Shown here piece by piece: positions 1 to 6,354 of a stretch of DNA of 10,045 nucleotides. Source of the stretch: Flavobacteriia bacterium (GTDB lineage Bacteria; Bacteroidota; Bacteroidia; Flavobacteriales; Flavobacteriaceae); contig QNYL01000114.1 in the NCBI GenBank assembly GCA_003973375.1, positions 1-10,045 on the forward strand, in the 5' to 3' direction. Made by a program: the position numbers and the translations under genes. The notes below the pieces were generated by a model. The model searched no databases, was not told the origin of the DNA, and saw only the letters and a program-made list of their open reading frames with translations. The number at the start of each line of letters is the position of its first letter. The stretch's first letter is position 1.

Positions 1-1
1 C

Positions 2-446
2 TATAAGTTACATGCGGTTTGCTCTGTGAGCGGGGTCTTTCAAAGTATCGATCTGAGTCCAGCTTCAGTTCATGACATTCATTACTTAAAAGATATCAAA
101 GAACAGATGAGTGATTGTACGATCATTGGTGATAAGGGTTATTTATCAAGTGAAATTCAACTCAATTTATTTGAGACCTGCAATATCAAGCTTAATACCC
201 CCATGAGAAAAAATCAAAAAGATTACAAATCTCAACCTCATATATTCAGAAAAAGCAGAAAACGTATTGAAACCCTGTTTTCTCAATTCTGTGATCAATT
301 TATGATTAGAAGGAATATGCAAAAAGCTTTAGTGGTTTCAAAACCAGAATCTTATCAAAAATAACTGCACTGATAGTATTCATTCAGTACATTAATAAAT
401 TTTTTTTGATAGAAATATTAATAATATCAAAATCAGTATTATTTAA
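2..446 (+). pseudogene. IS982-family transposase, 3' part, two frameshifts
   Basis: This is the back half of a DDE transposase, open from the window edge, so its start lies outside. The reading frame runs YKLHAVCSVSG from base 2, so the GTG at 26 is an internal codon. Visible motifs are the SPASVHDIHYL segment, IIGDKGYLS carrying a catalytic Asp, and RKRIETLFSQ carrying the catalytic Glu, an arrangement I recognise from IS982-family enzymes. The first frame stops at 364. Dropping back one base at about 314-316 restores NYAKSFSGFKTRILSKITAL, and a second shift in the T-run at 400-407 restores FDRNINNIKISII and a stop at 444-446. That is the normal IS982 carboxyl end. Two independent one-base losses mean the enzyme is dead. 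Family assignment is from memory of conserved motifs; the frameshifts are read directly. Confidence 0.85.
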
Positions 447-460
447 AATGCACAACGGTT
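447..460 (+). repeat. Candidate right end of the IS982-type element
   Basis: Directly after the restored transposase stop lies aatgcacaacggtt. IS982-family elements end within a few tens of bases of the transposase stop, so the terminal inverted repeat should lie here. The left end is outside the window, so neither the inverted repeat nor a target duplication can be confirmed. Confidence 0.35.
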
Positions 461-471
461 TAAGCCAATCC

Positions 472-492
472 ATTTTGATTTTCAAAATTTTT
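472..492 (+). terminator. AT-rich hairpin with T-run after the IS remnant
   Basis: ATTTTGA (472-478) and TCAAAAT (482-488) are perfect seven-base arms around a TTT loop, and the right arm runs into five T residues (488-492). The shape is that of an intrinsic terminator reading rightward, which would separate the transposase remnant from the next gene. The stem has only one G-C pair per arm, so it may be weak. Confidence 0.35.
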
Positions 493-606
493 AATCCCAC
501 TCTAAATCCAGCCTGTCCGTCAGGAGAGAAAATGTTGAAATTAGCCACCTTTTAGGGCTGGGGTAAGGCAGATTGAAACATTTCAAACACTTTATAAATA
601 ATCAGG

Positions 607-614
607 TATATTTG
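607..614 (+). promoter_or_regulatory. Bacteroidota -7 element TATATTTG upstream of the ThuA-like gene
   Basis: TATATTTG matches TAnnTTTG exactly and ends 24 bases before the ATG at 639, giving a short leader. No TTG -33 element is visible at the usual spacing of about 19 bases, so the call rests on the -7 box and its position. Confidence 0.5.
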
Positions 615-638
615 TAAATACCGTAATACATCCAATAC

Positions 639-1364
639 ATGAAGTTTAACTTTAAATTTTTGATCTTTTTTGGGTTTGGGATATTTTTCTTTACACCGTT
701 TTTTGCACAGCAACCTAAGGTAATTGTATTTTCCAAAACGGTAAAATACAGGCATAAATCTATTGAAGACGGAATTAAAAGCATTAAAGAACTAGGTAGA
801 AAGAACCATTATCAGGTACTGGCTACAGAAGATTCAGAGGTGCTGGTATCCAATTTAAAAAATACCGATGCTGTTATTTTTTTAAGTACCTCAGGGGATG
901 TACTGAACGATCTTCAACAGGAAAAATTCAAATCCTTTATAGAAAATGGAGGTGGATTTGTCGGAATTCATTGTGCTGCAGCAACGGAATACAACTGGCC
1001 CTGGTTTGGCAAATTACTGGGAGCTTATTTTTTAGATCACCCAAAACCTCAAACGGCAGCGATCCATGTTGTCATCCCAAGTCATCCCGCAACATCCTTT
1101 TTAGATATAATCTGGGTGCGGTATGATGAGTGGTATAATTTTAAAGATATCGAACCTGATATTAAAGTTTTACTAAATCTTGACGAAACCACCTATTCAG
1201 GAGGTAAACACGGTAAAGTTCATCCCATTGCCTGGTTCAGGGATAACGGGAACAGAAGAATGTTTTACACAGCACTTGGACATACTGTGGAAAGTTTTCA
1301 GGAGGAAGCCTTCTTAAAACATCTGTCGGGTGGTATTTTATATGTGCTAAAGAATAGAAGATGA
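639..1364 (+). CDS. Exported ThuA-like domain protein
   Basis: The 241-residue protein opens with a basic start and a phenylalanine-rich hydrophobic stretch ending FFA|QQ near residue 23, a signal peptide for export. The rest is a ThuA-like (trehalose utilization) domain, which has a class I glutamine-amidotransferase-like fold. Recognisable blocks are GGGFVGIHCAAATEYNWPWFG (split at residues 104-124), DEWYNF (163-168), HPIAWF (195-200) and YTALGHT (210-216). Length is normal for a single-domain bacteroidotal ThuA protein. These proteins are linked by context to carbohydrate catabolism, often beside DUF1080 hydrolases and Gfo/Idh dehydrogenases, but the exact reaction is poorly defined. The stop overlaps the next gene's start as ATGA at 1361-1364, typical of a translationally coupled pair. 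With that partner broken, this gene may be an orphan, although it shows no damage itself. Confidence 0.85.
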   Translation: MKFNFKFLIFFGFGIFFFTPFFAQQPKVIVFSKTVKYRHKSIEDGIKSIKELGRKNHYQVLATEDSEVLVSNLKNTDAVIFLSTSGDVLNDLQQEKFKSFIENGGGFVGIHCAAATEYNWPWFGKLLGAYFLDHPKPQTAAIHVVIPSHPATSFLDIIWVRYDEWYNFKDIEPDIKVLLNLDETTYSGGKHGKVHPIAWFRDNGNRRMFYTALGHTVESFQEEAFLKHLSGGILYVLKNRR

Positions 1365-1635
1365 AAAAGACACTGCTTTACTTGTTTTGGCCTTTTTAGC
1401 TGGAGTTTTTGTCATTTCTGCTTACAGAAGTAAAAACAAGATCAATACAAATCGAAAGGAAAACTGGATCCGGCTTTTTAACGGTAAAGATCTTGACAAC
1501 TGGATTGTTAAGATCAAGGGGCATCCGCTTAACGAGAATTATAAAAACACATTCCGGGTAAAAGAAGGTAAACTTTACATTGATTACGATCAATACCATG
1601 ACTTTGAGGGTGCTTTCGGACATATCTTTTATTAA
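1361..1635 (+). pseudogene. DUF1080 (3-keto-disaccharide hydrolase-like) gene, frameshifted and truncated
   Basis: The ATG at 1361 overlaps the stop of the ThuA-like gene. It reads MKKTLLYLFWPF and then stops at about 1397. Adding one T to the TTTT at 1384-1387 gives MKKTLLYLFLAFLAGVFVIS, a natural membrane or signal segment that flows into the frame from 1387 on. That frame carries NWIRLFNGKDLDNW, NTFRVKEGKLYIDYDQY and FEGAFGHIFY, the opening blocks of the DUF1080 domain (PF06439), a concanavalin-like beta-sandwich found in periplasmic sugar hydrolases. It stops right after FGHIFY, where intact relatives continue for roughly another 150 residues. The sequence therefore leaves the gene at about 1632-1635. 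Both a frameshift and a 3' deletion are present. Identity is by motif memory; the breaks are direct. Confidence 0.8.
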
Positions 1636-1908
1636 TCAAGTTGATTTTTTACTTTTGCATTACCCTATAGAAAATTGATAAGAATAAGAAACCGAAATCA
1701 TTAAAAAATTTTTGCAAGTGCGCTTAATAAGTTGGATGTTTTAAAAGATCTTAAATAACAAATAGAAATAATCCATTTGTAGAGTGAAACAGAAAATCAT
1801 ATTCTCATATGTTACATGGATAATGACAAATAGAAACAAATTAGTTTCAATTAAAAATTGAAAGAAAAACTTATAGAAAAGAATTAACAATTTCCTATAA
1901 TCTTCTTT

Positions 1909-1916
1909 TATATTTG
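1909..1916 (+). promoter_or_regulatory. -7 element TATATTTG before the stem-loop
   Basis: This is an exact match to TAnnTTTG, followed by CATATA, and would place a transcript start within a few bases of the stem at 1922. No TTG -33 box is evident at the expected distance. Confidence 0.4.
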
Positions 1917-1921
1917 CATAT

Positions 1922-1987
1922 ATAAACTGTGTAGCAACCTTTATTGTCTGCCGACTTTAATAAAAGTTATGCAGTTTATCTTTTTTT
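1922..1987 (+). ncRNA. Candidate small structured RNA ending in a T-tract
   Basis: An outer stem pairs ATAAACTG (1922-1929) with CAGTTTAT (1972-1979), eight perfect pairs. Inside it AACCTTTATT (1936-1945) pairs with AATAAAAGTT (1959-1968) at nine of ten positions. An apical GTC (1946-1948) pairs with GAC (1953-1955) around TGCC, leaving a TTT bulge at 1956-1958. Seven T residues follow at 1981-1987, as in an intrinsic terminator. An exact -7 box lies just upstream, so promoter, folded body of about 60 bases and terminator fit together as a self-contained transcription unit. It could instead be only a terminator-like repeat or part of a lost mobile element. I do not recognise an Rfam family. 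The pairings are direct; expression is inference. Confidence 0.4.
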
Positions 1988-1996
1988 ATTGGAATA

Positions 1997-2019
1997 TTGT
2001 TACAAATGTTGTTACAAAT
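1997..2019 (+). repeat. Two direct copies of TTGTTACAAAT, 12-base period
   Basis: TTGTTACAAAT occurs at 1997-2007 and again at 2009-2019, separated by one G. Each copy is close to a palindrome (TTGT-TACAA). It lies about 30 bases upstream of a promoter-like site before the transporter remnant and pgmB, so it could be an operator pair, but the stretch is AT-rich and chance is possible. Confidence 0.45.
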
Positions 2020-2048
2020 AATACATTTAAAGAACTAATAAATAATTA

Positions 2049-2056
2049 AATTTTTG
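2049..2056 (+). promoter_or_regulatory. Possible promoter for the pgmB-GH65 unit
   Basis: AATTTTTG differs from TAnnTTTG at one position and is followed by CATATAAAG, the same TTTGCATATA context as the box at 1909. It would start transcription a few bases before the ATG at 2073. No clear -33 element is seen, so this is tentative. Confidence 0.25.
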
Positions 2057-2072
2057 CATATAAAGTAATTAA

Positions 2073-2246
2073 ATGAGTGTAATTCCTCAAATCATTAATG
2101 CTTTGATCGGCGGATCCATGGTAAAATATTTTTACGGTGGCAATGCCATATGGGCTCTGGTAGTAAGCGGTATTTCATTTTTAATCGCAGCCATATCGGT
2201 GATCAGAGTAAATGATGTGGATGATAAAGTAGAATTAAAAAATTAA
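2073..2246 (+). pseudogene. C-terminal stub of an MFS sugar (maltose-type) transporter
   Basis: The 57-codon frame begins MSVIPQIINALIGG and ends with an acidic tail after VNDVDD. It carries the last transmembrane helix (about GNAIWALVVSGISFLIAAIS). VIPQIINALIGG followed by KYFYGGNAI matches my memory of the end of flavobacterial SLC45-like MFS transporters encoded next to pgmB and GH65 phosphorylase; intact ones are about 450-500 residues. An in-frame TAA sits at 2070-2072, directly before the ATG, so homology stops at about 2074-2078 and the first roughly 88 percent of the gene is absent. The stub ends two bases before the pgmB ATG, so if translated it could couple ribosomes into pgmB. It cannot transport sugar. 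Confidence 0.75.
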
Positions 2247-2248
2247 TT

Positions 2249-2902
2249 ATGAATAAAAAAGCATTTATTTTCGATCTTGACGGAGTTATTGTGGATACGG
2301 CTAAATACCATTTCCTTGCCTGGAAAAATCTGGCCAATGAACTTGGTTTTGATTTTACAGAAAAACAAAATGAACAACTTAAAGGAGTAAGCCGGGTTCG
2401 TTCGCTTGATATCTTATTAAAGATCGGTAAAATCGAATTATCACAGGAAGAAAAAGACAGACTCCTGCTGCAAAAGAATGAAGAATATCTGACCTATATC
2501 GAGAAGATGACTGCTGATGAGATCCTTCCGGGAATACCTGAGGTACTCGATTTTCTTGAAAAGAATAAAATACCTTTCGCATTGGGGTCGGCCAGTAAAA
2601 ATGCAGGCCTGATCCTTGAAAAAGTAGGACTTCTCAATAAATTTACTGCCATTGTTGACGGAAATGACGTAAGCAAAGCCAAACCCGATCCGGAAGTTTT
2701 TCTTATCGCTGCAAAGAGACTAAATACCGATCCTGAATATTGTATTGTTATTGAAGATGCCGTGGCAGGAATCGAAGCGGCACATAACGCCGGAATGTTC
2801 AGTATAGGTATTGGTGATCCTGTTCATCTGAATGCCGCTGATATTAGTTTAAAAAATACTAAAGAACTAACCCCCGATCTTATTCAAAAGATCATTGCTT
2901 AA
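2249..2902 (+). CDS. pgmB: Beta-phosphoglucomutase
   Basis: This 217-residue HAD-superfamily enzyme should interconvert beta-glucose 1-phosphate and glucose 6-phosphate in the cytosol. The core motifs are complete. FDLDGVIVDT holds nucleophile Asp9 and acid/base Asp11. The cap domain, roughly residues 18-90, includes His21 and the KGVSR loop with Arg49. GSASKN holds Ser114 and Ala115. SKAKPDPEVF holds Lys145, and VIEDAVAGIEAA holds the metal ligands Glu169 and Asp170. These residues line up almost number for number with the Lactococcus lactis enzyme. Length is normal and the frame is clean. The gene begins two bases after the transporter stub and ends ten bases before the GH65 start, so the two enzymes form a tight operon in which the phosphorylase product is this enzyme's substrate. 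Confidence 0.95.
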   Translation: MNKKAFIFDLDGVIVDTAKYHFLAWKNLANELGFDFTEKQNEQLKGVSRVRSLDILLKIGKIELSQEEKDRLLLQKNEEYLTYIEKMTADEILPGIPEVLDFLEKNKIPFALGSASKNAGLILEKVGLLNKFTAIVDGNDVSKAKPDPEVFLIAAKRLNTDPEYCIVIEDAVAGIEAAHNAGMFSIGIGDPVHLNAADISLKNTKELTPDLIQKIIA

Positions 2903-2912
2903 AAATTTTATT

Positions 2913-5216
2913 ATGAATCAGGATTATATCATAGCTGATGAATGGTCGATCTTAGAGAAAGGATTCGATAAAGAAAATGTAACTGCCTCCGAGAGTATTT
3001 TTAGTATCGGCAACGGTTATATGGGACAAAGAGCAAATTTTGAAGAAACCTACAGTGGCGATACTTTTCAGGGCAGCTATATTGGCGGAATTTATTATCC
3101 TGATAAAACCCGTGTAGGATGGTGGAAAAACGGATATCCTGAATATTTTGCTAAGGTTCTTAATGCGCCCAACTGGATCGGTATTGATATAAAGATCAAC
3201 GGTAAAACCTTTGATCTTGCACAATGTAAAGTTTCAGATTTTGAGCGAAAACTCAATATGAAAGAAGGGGTACTCACCCGTTCTTTTACTGCAAAATTAT
3301 CCGGCGGAGATCTGATCAAAGTTCATGTTACACGCTTTTTAAGCCTCAATTTCAATGAACTGGGTGTGATCAAATACAATATCACCCCACTGAATTTTGA
3401 AGGAGAAATAGAATATATACCATACATTGATGCGGGTATTATGAATGAAGATGCCAATTACGATGAATTCTTCTGGGAAATACTGGGTATCGAAGAAGAA
3501 AAGAATGAGGCCTATATCCTGTCAAAGACACTAAAAACCGAGTTTCATGTATGTACCGGAATGAAGATGGAATTCTTTTTAAACGATTATTCTGTCGAAC
3601 TCCCGTATGAGGTAACAAAAGAAGATAAAAAAATTGCCTACAGCTATAAAACCGATGTAAAAGAAGGAGATACTTTTTCAATTTGCAAATACGGTGGTTA
3701 TACACAATCTATGAATCACCCTAAAGAAGAACTCATCTTTGCTCTGGAAAAATTACTCCAAAAAGCAGCGATCATAGGTTTTAATGATCTGTTGCAAAAA
3801 CAAAAAGATGCCTGGGAAAAGATCTGGGAAACTGCTGATATTGTTATTGAAGGAGACATTAAAGCACAACAGGCCATTCGTTTTAATATTTTTCATCTCA
3901 ACCAGACCTATCTCGGGGAAGATTCCAGACTGAATATCGGTCCGAAAGGATTTACCGGAGAAAAATACGGAGGAAGCACCTACTGGGATACCGAAGCGTA
4001 TTGTATTCCTTTTTACATGAGTACCAAAGATAAAAATGTTGCCAAAAATTTATTACTTTACCGCTATAATCAACTGGATAAAGCCATAGAAAACGCTGAA
4101 AAATTAGGCTTTAAAGATGGTGCAGCATTGTATCCGATGGTAACCATGAACGGGGAAGAATGCCATAACGAATGGGAGATCACCTTTGAAGAGATCCACC
4201 GTAACGGAGCCATGATCTACGCCATTTATAATTATGTAAATTATACCGGTGATTACAGCTATATCCCCGAATACGGAATGGAAGTGATGATCGCCGTATC
4301 GCGATTTTGGCATCAGAGAGCTTCTTTTTCAAAAGCAAAAGATCAATATGTGATTTTGGGGGTTACAGGTCCTAATGAATACGAAAACAATATCAACAAT
4401 AATTTCTATACCAATTATCTGGCAAAATGGACCATTGATTATACCTTGGAAAACCTTGAAATACTAAAAGAAAAATACCCTGATGATTTTAAAAGAATTG
4501 TTCAAAAAACCCATTTAAATCAACCTGAACTGAACGACTGGAATAAAGTAAGTAACGGACTCTATTTTCCGTTCAGTGATGAATACGAAGTTTATCTGCA
4601 ACAGGATTGTTTCCTCGATAAAGAACTGATCCCTGCCGATAAACTGCCGGCATCTGAAAGACCGATCAATCAAAAATGGTCATGGGACAGGATCCTGCGT
4701 TCTGTTTATATCAAACAGGCTGATGTTTTACAGGGAGTTTATTTCTTTGAAAATCATTTTGAACAGGAATCCATTGAAAGACATTTCAATTTCTATGAGC
4801 CGTTTACCGTTCATGAATCTTCCTTATCTCCATGTGTACATTCAATTCTGGCTGCCAAGATCAATAAAATGAATAAAGCCTATGAGATGTATTTACGTAC
4901 ATCACGTCTTGATCTTGACGATTATAACCATGAGGTTCATGAGGGACTCCATATTACCAGTATGGCCGGAACCTGGTTATCTATAGTTCAGGGATTTGGT
5001 GGTATGCGTAATTTTAATGATAAGCTATCCTTTGCTCCGCAGATCCCGGAAGAATGGAAATCGTATTCTTTTAAGATCAATTACAGAGACAGAACCCTTA
5101 AGGTTTCCAAAGATCATAAAGGTTGTAAATTTACCAATGAATCTGACAAACCTATAAACATAATCATCCATGGAAAAGATTTTACAGTTGCTCCGCATTC
5201 AATGATCCTATTGTAA
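2913..5216 (+). CDS. GH65 glycoside phosphorylase, probably maltose phosphorylase
   Basis: I start at the ATG (MNQDYIIADEW) ten bases after pgmB, not at an upstream TTG inside pgmB, giving 767 residues, close to the 754 of the Lactobacillus brevis maltose phosphorylase. The layout is an N-terminal beta-sandwich (about 1-270), an (alpha/alpha)6 barrel (about 310-700) and a small C-terminal sheet. Family blocks include GGSTYWDTEAY, MNGEECHNEWEITFEE (Glu420, Glu422), GVTGPNEYENN with Glu489 in the place of the known general acid Glu487, and HESSLSPCVHS (from about residue 634), the phosphate-binding region. There is no signal peptide, so it acts in the cytosol. It should split maltose with phosphate into glucose and beta-glucose 1-phosphate, which PgmB then uses. 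Trehalose or kojibiose phosphorylase are GH65 alternatives; the cyclomaltodextrinase remnant next door favours maltose. The gene is often called mapA. Confidence 0.9.
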   Translation: MNQDYIIADEWSILEKGFDKENVTASESIFSIGNGYMGQRANFEETYSGDTFQGSYIGGIYYPDKTRVGWWKNGYPEYFAKVLNAPNWIGIDIKINGKTFDLAQCKVSDFERKLNMKEGVLTRSFTAKLSGGDLIKVHVTRFLSLNFNELGVIKYNITPLNFEGEIEYIPYIDAGIMNEDANYDEFFWEILGIEEEKNEAYILSKTLKTEFHVCTGMKMEFFLNDYSVELPYEVTKEDKKIAYSYKTDVKEGDTFSICKYGGYTQSMNHPKEELIFALEKLLQKAAIIGFNDLLQKQKDAWEKIWETADIVIEGDIKAQQAIRFNIFHLNQTYLGEDSRLNIGPKGFTGEKYGGSTYWDTEAYCIPFYMSTKDKNVAKNLLLYRYNQLDKAIENAEKLGFKDGAALYPMVTMNGEECHNEWEITFEEIHRNGAMIYAIYNYVNYTGDYSYIPEYGMEVMIAVSRFWHQRASFSKAKDQYVILGVTGPNEYENNINNNFYTNYLAKWTIDYTLENLEILKEKYPDDFKRIVQKTHLNQPELNDWNKVSNGLYFPFSDEYEVYLQQDCFLDKELIPADKLPASERPINQKWSWDRILRSVYIKQADVLQGVYFFENHFEQESIERHFNFYEPFTVHESSLSPCVHSILAAKINKMNKAYEMYLRTSRLDLDDYNHEVHEGLHITSMAGTWLSIVQGFGGMRNFNDKLSFAPQIPEEWKSYSFKINYRDRTLKVSKDHKGCKFTNESDKPINIIIHGKDFTVAPHSMILL

Positions 5217-5232
5217 ACAGGCTTTCCAATCT

Positions 5233-5557
5233 ATGAAAAGATCAGCAGCCATATCTGTATTATTTTTATTGCTTGTTCATAAGCATGGCTCAGATTATTC
5301 GGCGTGTTGAACCTCCTTCCTGGTGGGCAGGTATGCAAAATAATAACCTTCAGTTGCTGGTTTATGGTAAGAATATTTCTCAATGTGATCCGGAGATCAT
5401 CGATGATTCTGTTGCAATCTCAAAGGTTTCAAAGGCGGTAAGTAAAAATTACCTTTTTATCTATCTGGATCTTTCTGAACTGAAAAGAGCTAAAACAATT
5501 GAAATTGTTTTCAGATACAAAGGAAAAAAAGATCTGGTTACTAATGTCAAGTCAGGT
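5233..5557 (+). pseudogene. Cyclomaltodextrinase (GH13) N-terminal remnant, frameshifted and truncated
   Basis: The ATG at 5233, 16 bases after the GH65 stop, reads MKRSAAISVLFLLLV, a good signal peptide, but then goes out of frame and stops at about 5310. A net one-base insertion near 5268-5278 moves the reading to FISMAQIIRRVEPPSWWAGM, followed by NLQLLVYGKNIS. The RVEPPSWWAGM and LQLLVYG blocks are the hallmark of the cyclomaltodextrinase N-terminal immunoglobulin-like domain (PF09087) of SusA-like exported enzymes. Intact proteins are about 600 residues with a GH13 barrel; here homology ends after about 105 residues near KKDLVTNV and no catalytic domain remains. The gene would have cut maltodextrins or cyclodextrins in the periplasm to feed the phosphorylase. 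The remnant runs directly into a universal stress protein gene. Confidence 0.8.
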
Positions 5558-5559
5558 GT

Positions 5560-5981
5560 ATTATAGCTCTGGATATTGAAAAAAAAGAAGAATATTTTGT
5601 AGAAAAAGGTATTGAAATGGCCAAAACTTATAATGCAAAACTCTTAATCATACATGCTTCGGCACCAGATCCTGATTTTGTTGGCTATGAAGCCGGACAG
5701 CAATCGTTAAGAGATGAAAGGTCCAAAATATTATATACAGAAAATCAGATCTTAAACGATTATTCCGAACTTGCTAAAAGAAAAGGAGTTGATGCCAGCG
5801 GTTTGTTAATTCAGGAGCCTAATATTGAGCTGATATTAGAAGAATGTGATAAATTAAAAGAAGATCTTTGATCCTCGGACACAGGAAATACGGATTTATT
5901 CAGCGGATTATCTGAGGTAGTATTGCAGGAGGTATTAGGGAAAACACTAAAATACCGTTGATGATCATCCCTTTGGATTAA
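5560..5981 (+). pseudogene. Universal stress protein, start missing, at least three frameshifts
   Basis: Reading from 5560 gives IIALDIEKKEEYFVEKGIEM and continues through MAKTYNAKLLIIHASAPDPDF, the first strands of a UspA fold. The initiator and a few residues are missing at the junction with the cyclomaltodextrinase remnant. The frame ends at 5871, where CTTTGA should be CTTTTG: adding one T gives DLLILGHRKYGF. A second shift near 5894-5901 and a third at GAGGT (5914-5918) are needed to recover SGLSEGSIAGGI and the final KIPLMIIPLD with stop TAA at 5979-5981. The Gly-rich GHRKYG and GSIAGG segments correspond to the ATP-binding region. A short piece from 5617 could still be translated, but the nucleotide site would be lost. 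Total restored length is about 140 residues, normal for a single-domain USP. Confidence 0.8.
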
Positions 5982-6244
5982 TCTACTTCTGTTAGCGAAG
6001 TGTCATCAAGATCAATCTCTTCAATTTCATCATTCAGATTGTCTAAATGCAGCGCAAGACGTTTGCTTACCTTTACCAGATAATCAGTATCTTCATGAGT
6101 TACTTCAATGGCCTTGATAATCTCCTGACGGGAATTTCTGAAAACGATCATATCTTCATCAGAATAACCGTAAGGATACTGCTTTTTAATTGAGTTCATA
6201 AGGTCAGAAGTGACATTATGATAATCTATGATCACTCTGTTCAT
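5978..6244 (-). CDS. Small conserved-looking hypothetical protein with acidic tail
   Basis: The 88-residue product begins MNRVIIDYHNVTSDLMNSI, contains YPYGYSDEDMIVFRNSRQEI and DTDYLVKVSKRL, and ends in a strongly acidic tail (DEIEEIDLDDTSLTEVD). It has no signal peptide, membrane helix or cysteines. The pattern (basic IDY opening, PxGYxDxDxIxFRN, then DTxYLVKVSKRL) resembles short uncharacterised proteins I have seen in Flavobacteriia, but I cannot assign a function. The frame is clean and the protein-like composition supports a real gene. Its stop codon overlaps the stop of the convergent stress-protein remnant at the TTAA of 5978-5981. It has its own candidate promoter about 110 bases upstream and a long AT-rich leader. 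Confidence 0.75.
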   Translation of the reverse strand: MNRVIIDYHNVTSDLMNSIKKQYPYGYSDEDMIVFRNSRQEIIKAIEVTHEDTDYLVKVSKRLALHLDNLNDEIEEIDLDDTSLTEVD

Positions 6245-6273
6245 AATAATTAAATTAAAAAATTTAAAAAATA

Positions 6274-6297
6274 AAGTATACTTTCTTTTATATACTT
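6274..6297. repeat. Seven-base inverted repeat in the leader of the 88-residue gene
   Basis: AAGTATA (6274-6280) and TATACTT (6291-6297) are perfect arms around a ten-base loop, centred about 40 bases before the start codon. It could be a repressor site or a leader hairpin, or chance in an AT-rich stretch. Confidence 0.35.
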
Positions 6298-6354
6298 AAC
6301 AGATTAAAGGTTTAATTATTGTGTTATTTTCGTGTTCAATGATAAGTCTTTTTT

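Larger units (their letters stand above)
1636..2072 (+). other. 437-base AT-rich filler between two broken genes
   Basis: This stretch separates the cut end of the DUF1080 gene from the cut start of the transporter gene. No open frame of useful length is present on either strand. It contains two exact TAnnTTTG boxes (TACTTTTG at 1650-1657 and TATATTTG at 1909-1916), the stem-loop described at 1922-1987, a 12-base-period direct repeat at 1997-2019 and a near-match promoter at 2049-2056. I saw no terminal inverted repeats or target duplication that would make it an insertion sequence. It may be leftover intergenic DNA brought in by rearrangement. Confidence 0.6.

Noticed and set aside
310..364. 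Programmed frameshift in the transposase
   Set aside because: IS982-family transposases are normally a single frame, there is no slippery heptamer at the site, and a second shift is also required at 400-407.
504..530. Short hairpin CCTG-tccgt-CAGG and AGCC/GGCT pairing before the ThuA gene
   Set aside because: Stems of four pairs without T-run or conserved context are too short to call.
1714..1890. A frame with protein-like stretches (ALNKLDVLKDLK, SETENHILICYMDN) broken by five stop codons
   Set aside because: Five stops in about 60 codons is ordinary for DNA this AT-rich, and no family is recognised, so a decayed or recoded gene cannot be supported.
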